From contig NZ_JAQTMS010000004.1 of the NCBI RefSeq assembly GCF_028714215.1, positions 62,001 to 126,000 of the forward strand: a stretch of 64,000 nucleotides of DNA. Direction: 5' to 3'. Source of the stretch: Rhodoferax sp. Lineage in GTDB: Bacteria > Pseudomonadota > Gammaproteobacteria > Burkholderiales > Burkholderiaceae_C. The notes under the pieces are model-generated. The model did not search any database, was not told the DNA's origin, and worked only from the letters and a program-made list of their open reading frames with translations. The translations under genes and the position numbers were made by a program. Of this stretch, positions 18,102-27,149 are shown in pieces (the stretch's first letter is position 1; each line of letters starts with the position of its first letter).

Positions 18102-21100
18102 GTGCACCACAGAGGTGTGACTTCCACCGCCCCTCCATTCCCCGCGCCCGAAGCGCTGCAACGCATCACCTTGGTGCGGCGCGACTACAACGCCTGGGTC
18201 GCCAGCGAGACCATGGAAGACTACGCGCTGCGCTTCACGCCGCAGCGTTTTCGCAAGTGGTCCGAGTGGCGCGTCGCCAACACCGCTTTCGGCGCCGCCT
18301 CCTTCCTGGTGCTGGAGGCGGTCGGCGCCACGCTGCTGGTGCAATACGGTTTTGCCAATGCCTTCTGGGCCATCCTGGCCACCGGGCTCATCATTTTCCT
18401 GGCCGGTCTGCCGATCAGCATCTACGCCGCCCGCTATGGCGTGGACATGGACTTGCTGACCCGGGGCGCCGGCTTCGGCTACATCGGCTCGACCCTGACC
18501 TCGCTGATCTACGCCTCGTTCACCTTCATCTTCTTTGCGCTGGAAGCGGCCGTCATGGCCTATGCGCTGGAGCTGGCGCTGGGCATCCCGCCCAGTTGGG
18601 GCTATCTGATTTGTGCGCTGGTGGTGATTCCGCTGGTGACGCATGGCGTCTCCACCATCAGCCGCCTGCAAGTCTGGACCCAGCCCCTGTGGCTGCTGTT
18701 GCTGGTGCTGCCCTTCTGCTATGTGTTTGCGCTTGATCCTGGTGCTTTCGCCGGGGTGCTGCACTACAAAGGGGAGCAGGGCGCGGCGCCGGGTTTCAGC
18801 TTGCCCTTGTTTGGTGCGGCGCTGACGGTGGGCATTGCCTTGATCACGCAAATGGGCGAGCAGGCCGACTACCTGCGCTTCATGCCCCAGCAGACCGGGC
18901 GCAATCGCCGTCGCTGGTGGCTGGCGGTGATGGTGGGCGGTCCCGGCTGGGTCGGTCTGGGTGTGCTCAAGATGCTGGGCGGTGCGCTGCTGGCCTGGCT
19001 GGCCATCAGTCACGCGGTGCCGCCGGACCGGGCTGTCGACCCGAACCAGATGTACCTGGCGGCCTACGAATATGTGTTCCCGAATTACGGCTGGGCGGTG
19101 GCCGCCACCGCTCTCTTCGTGGTGATCTCGCAGCTCAAGATCAACGTCACCAACGCCTATGCCGGGTCGCTGGCCTGGTCCAACTTCTTCTCGCGTCTGA
19201 CGCACAGTCACCCGGGGCGTGTCGTGTGGGTGGTGTTCAACACCTTGATCGCCTTCATGCTGATGGAGATGAACGTGTTCCAGGCGCTGGGCGATGTGCT
19301 GGGCCTGTACGCCAACATCGCCATCGCCTGGATGATGGCGGTGGTGGCGGACCTGGTCGTCAACAAGCCGCTGGGCCTGTCGCCGCCGGGCATAGAGTTC
19401 AAGCGTGCCCACCTGTACGACATCAACCCGGTGGGTGTCGGCGCCATGGCGCTGGCCTCCGTCCTGTCGGTGGCGGCGCACCTGGGGCTGTTCGGCCCCA
19501 TGGCGCAGGCGTTCTCGGCCCTGATCGCGTTGGGCACCGCTTTCATCGCCGCGCCGCTGATTGCTTGGGCCACCAAAGGCAGGTACTACATTGCACGCAC
19601 TTCCGCCTTTGGCTGTCATCCCGGCGTAGGCCGGGATCCATTTAACGCTTGCCTGGATCCCGGCGTGCGCCGGGATGACAAGGTTTCATCAGGCTCGTTA
19701 CCGAACGTCGAGCTCAAGCGCTGCGTCATCTGCGAGCGCGAGTATGAGGGTCCGGACATGGCGCATTGCCCGGCCTACCAGGGGCCCATCTGCTCGCTGT
19801 GCTGCACGCTGGACGCGCGCTGTGGCGACCTGTGCAAGCCGCACGCCAGCCTGTCGGCGCAATGGGCCGCCACCTTGCACCGGCTGCTGCCGCGGCGCAG
19901 TTGGCCGTACCTGGACACCGGGCTCGGCAACTTCCTGCTGCTGATGGCGGTGATCGTTCCGCTGCTGGCCAGCGTCTTCGGTCTGCTCTATCACCAGGAG
20001 CTGCGGGCGCTGGCGCTGGCAGTGAGCGACAGCGATTTGTTGTTGGCGCCGCACGAGGCCTTGCGCTCGGGCTTTCTGAAGGCCTATATGGCGCTGCTGG
20101 TGATCGCCGGGCTGGTGGTCTGGTGGGTGGTGCTGGCGCACAAGAGCCGCCAGGTGGCGCAGGAAGAGTCGAACCGGCAAACCCATTTGCTGATGCTGGA
20201 GATCGAGTCGCACCGGCAAACCGACCAGGCCCTGCAAACCGCCAGACTGGTGGCGGAGCAGGCGAAGCTGGCGGCCGATCTGGCGAACCAGGCCAAGAGC
20301 CGCTACATCAGCGCCATCAGCCACGAGCTGCGCACACCGCTCAACAGCATCCTGGGTTATGCGCAGTTGATGGGGGAGGACGCGTCCATTCCGGCGCATC
20401 GCAAGCAGGCGGTGAGCGTCATCAAGCGCGGTGGCGAGCATTTGCTCTCACTGATCGAGGGCACGCTGGACATTGCGCAGATCGAGAGCGGCAAGCTGAC
20501 CCTGATGCAGAAGCCCATGTATTTCGCCAACTTCGTGCAGGAGCTGGCCAGCATGTTCGAACTGGAAGCGCAGGCCAAGGGACTGGCGTTCCACTTCGAG
20601 ACCGAAGGCGCGCTGCCGGCACTGGTGCGGGCCGACGAAAAGCGGGTGCGCCAGATTCTGATCAACCTGCTGGGCAACGCCATCAAGTTCACGGCCAAGG
20701 GCCAGGTGCGGTTTCGCATTCGCTACGCCCGCGAGATGGCGGCGATCGCCATCGAAGACACCGGGCCGGGCTTCTCCGCGCAGGAACACGAACGGATTTT
20801 TGAGCCGTTCACGCGCGCCAACACCCCGGGGTTGACGGCACCCGGCGCCGGCCTGGGCCTGACCATTGCCAAGATGCTGACCGACTTGATGGGTGGTGAG
20901 CTGAGCGTGACCAGCAGGCCGGGCGTCGGCTCGGTCTTTCGCGTCAAGCTGTTCTTGCCGGAAGTGCATGTGACCCTTGCGTCCGGCGCCGCTGCCCCGG
21001 CGGGTTGGCCTGGGTCGCTTGCCAGCAGGGCGCGCCTGGGCTACGCCGGGCCGCGCCGGCGCGTGCTGGTGGTGGACAACGAGGAGGCTGACCGCGAGCT

Positions 21101-21680
21101 GCTGGTCAATTTGCTGCAGCCGCTGGGCTTCGAGCTGCGCAGCGCCGCCAGCGGCCACGATTGCCTGGACCTGCTGGCGGCCGGCTACCAACCGGAGGTC
21201 ATCTTGATGGACCTGGCGATGCCCGGCATCGACGGCTGGGAGACCATCCGGCGCCTGCGCGCGCTGGGGCACGCCGGCATCTGGATTGCCATCGTGTCGG
21301 CCAATGCTTTTGACAAGGGGCTGGAGCACGACGTGGGCATCCGCGCCGAAGACTTCATCGTCAAGCCGGTGCGCCACTCCGAGCTGCTGGACTGGCTGGA
21401 ACGCCGCCTGTCCCTGACGTGGCTGGAGACGGCCGCGCCGGAGTCGCTCGCCGCCGGTGCTCCACCACCGGCGCTGATTTATCCCGAGCCGAAGTCGCTG
21501 GCCGCCTTGCGCGAGGTGGTGAGCCTGGGTTACTACCGCGGCATCATGAACCAGCTCAATGAGATCGAGCTGAGCCAGGCGCTGTGCGCGCCCTTTGTCC
21601 TGGAGATGCGGGCGCTGGTCAAGCAGTTCCAGTTCGAGGCCATGAGCCAGCAGTTGATGCAGGTGTGCGATGACAGTTAG
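18102..21680 (+). CDS. NCS1 permease-hybrid histidine kinase fusion
   Basis: A 1,192-residue fusion. Residues ~10-500 are a complete NCS1 (cytosine/purine/allantoin/thiamine) permease with about 12 membrane segments. Next come the REP-like insert (~505-527), a cysteine-rich module (C541-x2-C, CPAYQGPICSLCC, CGDLC) and two more membrane segments. The kinase follows: H-box SHELRTPLNS with His741, N-box INLLGNAIKFT, DTGPGFS and GLGLTIAKML. A receiver has Asp1037 in LMDLAMPG, then a short helical tail. The start is uncertain (GTG 18102 or 18117). It is divergent from ureA and overlaps its response regulator by 11 bases, suggesting that a urea- or purine-like nitrogen source is sensed by the permease. 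Confidence 0.85.
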   Translation: MHHRGVTSTAPPFPAPEALQRITLVRRDYNAWVASETMEDYALRFTPQRFRKWSEWRVANTAFGAASFLVLEAVGATLLVQYGFANAFWAILATGLIIFLAGLPISIYAARYGVDMDLLTRGAGFGYIGSTLTSLIYASFTFIFFALEAAVMAYALELALGIPPSWGYLICALVVIPLVTHGVSTISRLQVWTQPLWLLLLVLPFCYVFALDPGAFAGVLHYKGEQGAAPGFSLPLFGAALTVGIALITQMGEQADYLRFMPQQTGRNRRRWWLAVMVGGPGWVGLGVLKMLGGALLAWLAISHAVPPDRAVDPNQMYLAAYEYVFPNYGWAVAATALFVVISQLKINVTNAYAGSLAWSNFFSRLTHSHPGRVVWVVFNTLIAFMLMEMNVFQALGDVLGLYANIAIAWMMAVVADLVVNKPLGLSPPGIEFKRAHLYDINPVGVGAMALASVLSVAAHLGLFGPMAQAFSALIALGTAFIAAPLIAWATKGRYYIARTSAFGCHPGVGRDPFNACLDPGVRRDDKVSSGSLPNVELKRCVICEREYEGPDMAHCPAYQGPICSLCCTLDARCGDLCKPHASLSAQWAATLHRLLPRRSWPYLDTGLGNFLLLMAVIVPLLASVFGLLYHQELRALALAVSDSDLLLAPHEALRSGFLKAYMALLVIAGLVVWWVVLAHKSRQVAQEESNRQTHLLMLEIESHRQTDQALQTARLVAEQAKLAADLANQAKSRYISAISHELRTPLNSILGYAQLMGEDASIPAHRKQAVSVIKRGGEHLLSLIEGTLDIAQIESGKLTLMQKPMYFANFVQELASMFELEAQAKGLAFHFETEGALPALVRADEKRVRQILINLLGNAIKFTAKGQVRFRIRYAREMAAIAIEDTGPGFSAQEHERIFEPFTRANTPGLTAPGAGLGLTIAKMLTDLMGGELSVTSRPGVGSVFRVKLFLPEVHVTLASGAAAPAGWPGSLASRARLGYAGPRRRVLVVDNEEADRELLVNLLQPLGFELRSAASGHDCLDLLAAGYQPEVILMDLAMPGIDGWETIRRLRALGHAGIWIAIVSANAFDKGLEHDVGIRAEDFIVKPVRHSELLDWLERRLSLTWLETAAPESLAAGAPPPALIYPEPKSLAALREVVSLGYYRGIMNQLNEIELSQALCAPFVLEMRALVKQFQFEAMSQQLMQVCDDS
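19614..19680. repeat. REP-like palindromic element inside the kinase gene
   Basis: A 67-bp element with perfect 13-bp terminal inverted repeats, TGTCATCCCGGCG (19614-19626) and CGCCGGGATGACA (19668-19680), plus nested CCGGGATCCA/TGGATCCCGG arms. It codes CHPGVGRDP...DPGVRRDDK, the peptide signature of a widespread intergenic repeat in beta- and gammaproteobacteria. Here it lies in frame inside the coding sequence between the permease and the Cys-rich module. Confidence 0.88.
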
Positions 21681-22656
21681 CCGGCCCCAATCAGCCCTGG
21701 ATCAGACGCTGGACCGCGCCAACAGCGATGTGGTGCTGATCGTCGACGACGTGCCCGACAACCTGTCGCTGCTGCACGATGCGCTGGATGAATCCGGCTA
21801 CACCGTGCTGCTGGCGACGCACGGCGAGGCGGCCCTGGCGCGCGCCGCGCAAGTGCTGCCCGACATCGTGCTGCTGGACGCCATGATGCCTGGCATGGAC
21901 GGCTTCGAAGTTGCGCGCCGGCTCAAGGCGGCGCCGCTGACGACGCACATTCCGATCATCTTCATGACCGGCCTGACCGAGACCGAATACCTGGTGGCGG
22001 CGCTGGAGGCCGGTGGCGTCGACTACGTCACCAAGCCGATCAAGCCGAAGGAAGTGCTGGCCCGCATCGGCGTGCACTTGCAGGGCGCACGCGAGAAACG
22101 CCAAGCCAGATCCGCGCTGGACGCCTTCGGTTATGCCAGCATCACGGTGCGCGCCAGCGACGGCAAGCTGATGTGGCAAACGCCCCTGGCGCGCGAGCTG
22201 CTGCTGCGCTACTACGGCACCGAGGCGCCGCGCACGCCCGAGCCGGTCTGCCAGTGGCTGCGTCGCCATGTGGCCGGCGCCGAAGTGCTGATCGAGCCGC
22301 CGCGCCTGAGCGTCGAGCTGGGCCCCAAGCGCCTGACCTTTCGCCTGCACCAGCAAATCGGCGACTCCGAGGGCGGAGGCGACTGGCTCATCATCATGCA
22401 GGAGGTGTCGGACGAGTCCGTCATCGAGGCCATGTCCTTAAGCTTTAAGCTGACGCCGCGCGAAGCCGAGGTGTTGTACTGGGTCGTCAAGGGCAAGATC
22501 AACCGCGACATCGGCGACATCCTGGGCAGCAGTCCGATGACCGTGAAGAAACACCTGGAGCGCGTGTTTGCCAAGCTGGGCGTGGAAACCCGCACCGCCG
22601 CCGCCGGCATGGCGATGAGCCGCATCCGGCAACTGCATCCGCAGTTTGAGGGTTAG
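21670..22656 (+). CDS. Response regulator, receiver plus LuxR-type HTH
   Basis: Transcription factor of 328 residues. The receiver domain (residues ~20-140) has VVLIVDDVPDNLS with the acidic pair, Asp70 in VLLDAMMPGMDG, and FMTGLTET and TKPIKP with the conserved Thr and Lys. A middle region (~150-260) resembles a degenerate sensory fold. The C-terminal LuxR helix-turn-helix is LSFKLTPREAEVLYWVVKGK then SPMTVKKHLERVFAKLGV. It overlaps the permease-kinase gene by 11 bases, so it is the likely output of that kinase, with the urease genes as plausible targets. Confidence 0.9.
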   Translation: MTVSRPQSALDQTLDRANSDVVLIVDDVPDNLSLLHDALDESGYTVLLATHGEAALARAAQVLPDIVLLDAMMPGMDGFEVARRLKAAPLTTHIPIIFMTGLTETEYLVAALEAGGVDYVTKPIKPKEVLARIGVHLQGAREKRQARSALDAFGYASITVRASDGKLMWQTPLARELLLRYYGTEAPRTPEPVCQWLRRHVAGAEVLIEPPRLSVELGPKRLTFRLHQQIGDSEGGGDWLIIMQEVSDESVIEAMSLSFKLTPREAEVLYWVVKGKINRDIGDILGSSPMTVKKHLERVFAKLGVETRTAAAGMAMSRIRQLHPQFEG

Positions 22657-22743
22657 ACCACAAAACATCCTCCGCATGCTGGGCTGCCAGAGGGTCCGGT
22701 GTGGCGATTCGTGGGATCGGCCAAGTGCGATACTCGAAGCGCC

Positions 22744-23931
22744 ATGTCAAAATTTTCGGTCCGCTCTGTGATGCTCCGGCTGACGGATCTGACCCGCACC
22801 CTCCAGCGCTGGCAGGCCGAGCACGCCAGCGTGGTTGACGCGGCCAACAGCATCAATCTGCAACGCTTGGGCTGGCTGGCGCCGCTGGTGGCACTGGTCA
22901 ATGCCGTGCACGTGCTGGTGCTGGGCGGGCAACTGTGGATGGGGCAGCACGCGGGGCTGGCGCTGGCCTGGCGAGCAGGCCTGTTGCTGGCCCATCTGGC
23001 CATGGGGCTGGCGATGCTGGGCTGCGCCGTGGCGCTGCGCTACGCCGGTTCCTCAGCCTGGCGCGTCTGGCTGCCGGCCGGCACGGCCGGCATCGGCATG
23101 CTGTTTGCGGTCGTGATTGTGACCATCGATCAATGGGTCACGCCCAACGTCACGCCGTTTCTCATCAGTTGCCTGCTGATCGGCGTGGTTTTTTACAGTC
23201 GGCCGCTGCGCTCGGCGCTGCTGTATCTGTTGGCTTTTGTCAGCTATTTTTATGCTTTGAGCCTGACCCAGGGCAACCCGGAGCAACTGTTCTCGAACCG
23301 GCTCAACGGCATCACCGCCTGCTTGCTGGGCTGGGCCTTGACGGTGCTCATGTGGCGCCACTTCACCACCATCACGCGTCAGCAATGGCAACTGGCCGAA
23401 GTCAATGCCGCGCTGCAAGACCGGCAAACCGAACTGGAGCACCTGAGCAGCCGTGACGGCTTGACCGGCTTGTTCAACCGCCACACTTTTGTGGCGTTGA
23501 CCGAACAGGAACTGGCGCGGGCGCGGCGCCACGCCAGCGCCACCACCCTGCTGTTGCTGGACCTGGACTATTTCAAGCGCATCAACGACAGCCATGGCCA
23601 CCCGGCCGGCGACGCCGTGCTGCGCCATGTGGCGGCGCTGCTGAGGGATACGGTGCGCGGCACCGACCTGGTGGGGCGCCTGGGCGGCGAGGAATTCATC
23701 GTCTTGCTGCCCGACACGAGCGCCGAGGCGGCACGCGTGCTGGCCGAAAAACTGCGCCAGCGCGTCGCCGCTCAGCCGCTGGTCTGGCAGGAGTTGACGA
23801 TCCCGACCAGCGTCAGCATTGGTTTGTCCGCCGCCACGCCGGAGCACCCCGCCAGTTTCGAGGGGCTGTACAGCGACGCCGACAGCGCCTTGTACGAAGC
23901 CAAGAAACGCGGGCGCAACCAGGTGGTTTAG
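22744..23931 (+). CDS. Diguanylate cyclase with N-terminal membrane sensor
   Basis: Makes cyclic di-GMP from two GTP. Of 395 residues, the first ~200 hold about six membrane segments without a named sensor fold. The GGDEF domain follows: RDGLTGLFNRHTF at its start, DLDYFKRINDSHGH, and the signature RLGGEEFIVLLP at about residue 314. RGTD, five residues before the signature, is an intact RxxD inhibitory site, so product feedback is expected. The ATG at 22744 is one option; 22768 is another. It lies 87 bases after the response regulator on the same strand. Confidence 0.9.
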   Translation: MSKFSVRSVMLRLTDLTRTLQRWQAEHASVVDAANSINLQRLGWLAPLVALVNAVHVLVLGGQLWMGQHAGLALAWRAGLLLAHLAMGLAMLGCAVALRYAGSSAWRVWLPAGTAGIGMLFAVVIVTIDQWVTPNVTPFLISCLLIGVVFYSRPLRSALLYLLAFVSYFYALSLTQGNPEQLFSNRLNGITACLLGWALTVLMWRHFTTITRQQWQLAEVNAALQDRQTELEHLSSRDGLTGLFNRHTFVALTEQELARARRHASATTLLLLDLDYFKRINDSHGHPAGDAVLRHVAALLRDTVRGTDLVGRLGGEEFIVLLPDTSAEAARVLAEKLRQRVAAQPLVWQELTIPTSVSIGLSAATPEHPASFEGLYSDADSALYEAKKRGRNQVV

Positions 23932-23964
23932 GCGTCGCTCAGGCGACAGAGCGGCAACCTTTGC

Positions 23965-23980
23965 GCAAGGCGAAGCTTGC
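23965..23980 (+). promoter_or_regulatory. Inverted repeat upstream of the MerR gene
   Basis: GCAAG (23965-23969) and CTTGC (23976-23980) form a dyad around GCGAAG, directly followed by TAATCT (23981-23986), a possible -10. MerR proteins bind such dyads between promoter hexamers, so autoregulation is plausible. Confidence 0.4.
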
Positions 23981-23993
23981 TAATCTTGGTCGC

Positions 23994-24380
23994 ATGCAGA
24001 TTTCTGAACTGGCCCAACGCACCGGCGTCTCGGTGCATGCCTTGCGGCACTACGAACGCCTCGGCATGCTCCAGCCGGCGCGCCGCGCCAGCGGCTACCG
24101 CGAGTACACCGAGGCGCAGCGGCGCGAGGTCATCTTCATCGCCATGTCGCGCAAAGTCGGGCTTTCACTCAAGGCGATTGCGGAGCAACTTCCCGCCTAC
24201 CGTGCCGGGCGCCTCAGCGTCGATCAGATGGTGGCGTCGCTGCGGGCGCGGGTGGCCGAAATCGACTTGCAGACCCAAGCCCTGAAAGCCCAGCGCAGCC
24301 AGGTGATATCGCATATCGCGTGGTTGAAAAAACAGCAGCGCGGACACACAGCACGAAGGAAAACCAAACCATGGCCATAG
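23994..24380 (+). CDS. MerR-family transcriptional regulator
   Basis: 128 residues. The N-terminal winged helix is MQISELAQRTGVSVHALRHY with ERLGMLQPARR and GYREYTE. A long dimerisation helix follows (MVASLRARVAEIDLQTQALK). There is no cysteine cluster for metal or redox sensing in the C-terminal part, so the ligand is probably organic. The gene end overlaps the thioesterase start by 10 bases. Confidence 0.88.
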   Translation: MQISELAQRTGVSVHALRHYERLGMLQPARRASGYREYTEAQRREVIFIAMSRKVGLSLKAIAEQLPAYRAGRLSVDQMVASLRARVAEIDLQTQALKAQRSQVISHIAWLKKQQRGHTARRKTKPWP

Positions 24381-24835
24381 CCAGCAACCCATCAAACCCG
24401 CAGTTTCAGCAACTTCAACAACTGGTGCTGGCCATGCCCATGGCACGCACGCTGGGCCTGGTATTTAGCCGCATCGCGGCCGGTGAAGTGGAGCTCGAAA
24501 TTCCGGTACTGGAAGCCTTCACCTTCCGCCCCGGGCAACTGCAAGCCACAGCGGTGTTTGCCATCGCCGACTTCGCCGCCGTGGCGGCCGCCGGAACCCT
24601 GCTGCCACCGGGCTGGATCAATGCCACCATCGATGCCACCCTCAAGTTGGTGGCGCCCGCCAGCGGCGAACGGCTGCGGGCCCGAGGACGGGTAGTAAAC
24701 GCCAGCAAGCTGCTGACGGTCTGCGCGTCGGATGTCTACGCCGTGAGCGACAGCGGCGCGGAGACGCTGTGCGCCACCTTGCTGGGCACGGCGCGCAATA
24801 TCGATACTGGCAGCGGCAAGCCGGCGCCCGCGTGA
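24371..24835 (+). CDS. PaaI-type hotdog-fold thioesterase
   Basis: 154-residue single hotdog domain that probably hydrolyses acyl-CoA thioesters. Family features are MARTLGLVFSRIAAGEVELE, the helix region FAIADFAAVAAAGTLLPPG and INATIDATLKLVAPASGERL. The start at 24371 has AAGGA upstream. The overlap with merR suggests control by that regulator. Substrate unknown. Confidence 0.8.
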   Translation: MAIASNPSNPQFQQLQQLVLAMPMARTLGLVFSRIAAGEVELEIPVLEAFTFRPGQLQATAVFAIADFAAVAAAGTLLPPGWINATIDATLKLVAPASGERLRARGRVVNASKLLTVCASDVYAVSDSGAETLCATLLGTARNIDTGSGKPAPA

Positions 24836-24968
24836 GCGAGATTGCCACGGCCCGCGCCCATCCTGTCATCGAAACGTCACAGGCTTGCGACATCATGCAC
24901 GCTTTCCCGGCGTTCCCGCTGGCGTGCCACTGGTGCCACACCTGATGCCTGAAACAGGCCTGAAATTC

Positions 24969-26981
24969 ATGAAATCCTTCACTTGCGCAGCGCCACGCGT
25001 TTTGCCACAGTCTGGCCGGCCGAGCCCCAGGCCGCTTGTTTCATGGCTTGCTGCCGTCGTGCTGGCGCTGACCGCTTTGAGCAGCGTCGGCAGCCATGCC
25101 GAAGAGTCGGGACCACAGCTATCGGTGTCGGCCGCGAGTCCGGCGCCCAGCAGCGCCTTCGAGCGAATCTACCGGGTCGACGGCAACCCGGCGACGACTG
25201 CTTACCAGTCGCTGAAAGCGGCACCGGGCACGCGCCTGCCGGCGTCATCCCTCAAGAACGGCGACAAGGTCACCTTGCGGATTTTCCATTTCAATGATTT
25301 TCATCATCACCACATGGAGGTCCATCAGAAGAAGGGCGAGACCCGGAAGTTTGCCCAGATGGTCAGGATGGTCGGTGACGCGCGCCGCGCGGCCGCACCC
25401 AGGGAGGGCGTGCTGTTCTTCTCCGCCGGGGACGACCACATCGGGACGGTGCTGGACGAACTGATGGGCTCCGACGAGCAGAGCTTTGTCATGAGCCCGG
25501 CCTACCGCGCCTACTCAGCCGCCGGCTTGGACGTGGCCACGCTGGGCAATCATGAATTCGACAAGGGTTCGCGCCTGCTGGCCAAAATGATTGCCTCGGA
25601 TGCAACGTTTCCGGTCCTCTCGGCCAATGTGCAGGACTCCAAGGTGCTTACCGCCGCGCTGGTTCACCCGGCCATCATCGGCGTCAGCAAAGGGGTTCGC
25701 GTCGGCGTGATCGGGATCACCACGCCGGAGGAGACCAAGACCGGATTTGCCGAAGACCCGGCGCTGAAATTCGCCGGCGTGATCGCCACGCTGAAAAATC
25801 TGGCGCCGGCGCTGGCGCGGCAAGTCGACCTGATCGTCGTCCTCTCGCACACCGGCTTCAACGGCGTCGATGCCGCCGGCGCGCGCCATGTGATTCCCGA
25901 GGGCGACATCGAGATTGCGCAGTACCTGTCGGGCCTGGGCCGGCCCGCCATGGTGATCGGCGGCCACACGCATTCGGTCCTGAACGAGCAGTCGCTCAGC
26001 GCCGCCAACGTCGTCATCGGCGTGCCCATCTTCCAGGCCGGCAGCTGGGGCTCGCACCTGGGAGAGATCGAGCTCGACGTCAGCAAGGCCGCCGGCAAGG
26101 TGTCGGTGCTGACGCGCTCCGCCAAGCTGCACAAGCTCAAGGAGCGCGATATCCGCGTTCCGGCAAGCGACCCGGCCCATGCCAATTACGAGCAGGACGC
26201 GGATGTCGATCTGGCCTTCCAGCAAACGGTGATGGCGCCCATGATGGAGCGGCTGCAGGTGCGCTTGTCCGAGCCCTTGGGCACGACCGGAAGCAGTGCC
26301 GAGATCGGGACGCCGGGCACAGTGGCGGATCGCTACGTGGGCGAGTCGGCCATCGCCAATTTCATGAACGACGCGATTGTCGCCAGCAGCGCCAGCTTCC
26401 CCGGCGGGCGCGTCGACTTTGCCGCCTTCAATGCGTCCGGCATCTCGGCCGGCGTTCCGCTGGACGCGGCACTCACCTTCAGCGACTGGTTTGCCGTGAT
26501 GCCCTACGCCGACGTGATACGCATCGTTGAAATGAGCGGCCGGCAGATCAAGGACATGCTGCAGAGCAACGCCCAGCGCCTGGTGCGCCCCGGCGAGCAG
26601 GTCAAGCTGGCTGGCTTTGTCTCACGCGGCTTGCTGCATTTCTCCGGCGGCATCCGCTACACGGTCAGCCTGGGCGGCGACGCGACGCAGGCCCAGGCGC
26701 TCAACATCACGCTGGCCGGACAGCCGGTCGATGCGGTGCTGGAGCGCAAGTACCGCGTGGTTTTCAGCGACTACATTTCCAACGGCAACGAAGGCTGGAA
26801 GGGCGCTCCCGTTCTGGCCGGCCTGCCAAGCAGCATTGTCGGCTTCGACATCAAATCATTGGGTGCCAAGGACACCGGCCTGATCTACCGCAACGAGATC
26901 GCCGCTTACATCAAGGCCAAGGGTGTGGTCGGCACTGCGACCGGGGCCAGCAAAGATGGGCGTCTGAGCGTCGCTCCATAA
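24969..26981 (+). CDS. Secreted 5'-nucleotidase / metallophosphatase
   Basis: 670-residue exported enzyme of the 5'-nucleotidase family, which removes phosphate from extracytoplasmic nucleotides. A signal sequence (WLAAVVLALTALSSVGSHAE) is followed by the calcineurin-like domain: RIFHFNDFHHHH, FFSAGDDHIG, TLGNHEFDKG, VLSHTG and IGGHTHSVL are the five metal-site motifs. The C-terminal substrate domain includes NFMNDAIV, DWFAVMPYADVI and YRVVFSDYISNGNEGW. Position two of the first motif is Phe-Asn-Asp-Phe-His rather than the common xNDxH. The start at 24969 is chosen for the signal peptide; 24945 is also in frame. Confidence 0.87.
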   Translation: MKSFTCAAPRVLPQSGRPSPRPLVSWLAAVVLALTALSSVGSHAEESGPQLSVSAASPAPSSAFERIYRVDGNPATTAYQSLKAAPGTRLPASSLKNGDKVTLRIFHFNDFHHHHMEVHQKKGETRKFAQMVRMVGDARRAAAPREGVLFFSAGDDHIGTVLDELMGSDEQSFVMSPAYRAYSAAGLDVATLGNHEFDKGSRLLAKMIASDATFPVLSANVQDSKVLTAALVHPAIIGVSKGVRVGVIGITTPEETKTGFAEDPALKFAGVIATLKNLAPALARQVDLIVVLSHTGFNGVDAAGARHVIPEGDIEIAQYLSGLGRPAMVIGGHTHSVLNEQSLSAANVVIGVPIFQAGSWGSHLGEIELDVSKAAGKVSVLTRSAKLHKLKERDIRVPASDPAHANYEQDADVDLAFQQTVMAPMMERLQVRLSEPLGTTGSSAEIGTPGTVADRYVGESAIANFMNDAIVASSASFPGGRVDFAAFNASGISAGVPLDAALTFSDWFAVMPYADVIRIVEMSGRQIKDMLQSNAQRLVRPGEQVKLAGFVSRGLLHFSGGIRYTVSLGGDATQAQALNITLAGQPVDAVLERKYRVVFSDYISNGNEGWKGAPVLAGLPSSIVGFDIKSLGAKDTGLIYRNEIAAYIKAKGVVGTATGASKDGRLSVAP

Positions 26982-27149
26982 GCCGGATCCGGTAGTTGCA
27001 TCCGCAAATCGATTCAAGCCCCCAGCCCCGCCAGGGGTTGAGTCGCTGCAGAAGATCTCGCGTTACGATTGCGATCTCGGCCGGGGTCAATGCACTCCGC
27101 GAATCGCTTCGGCCCGCGTTCCCCGTGCAACACCGTCACCGCATCCACC

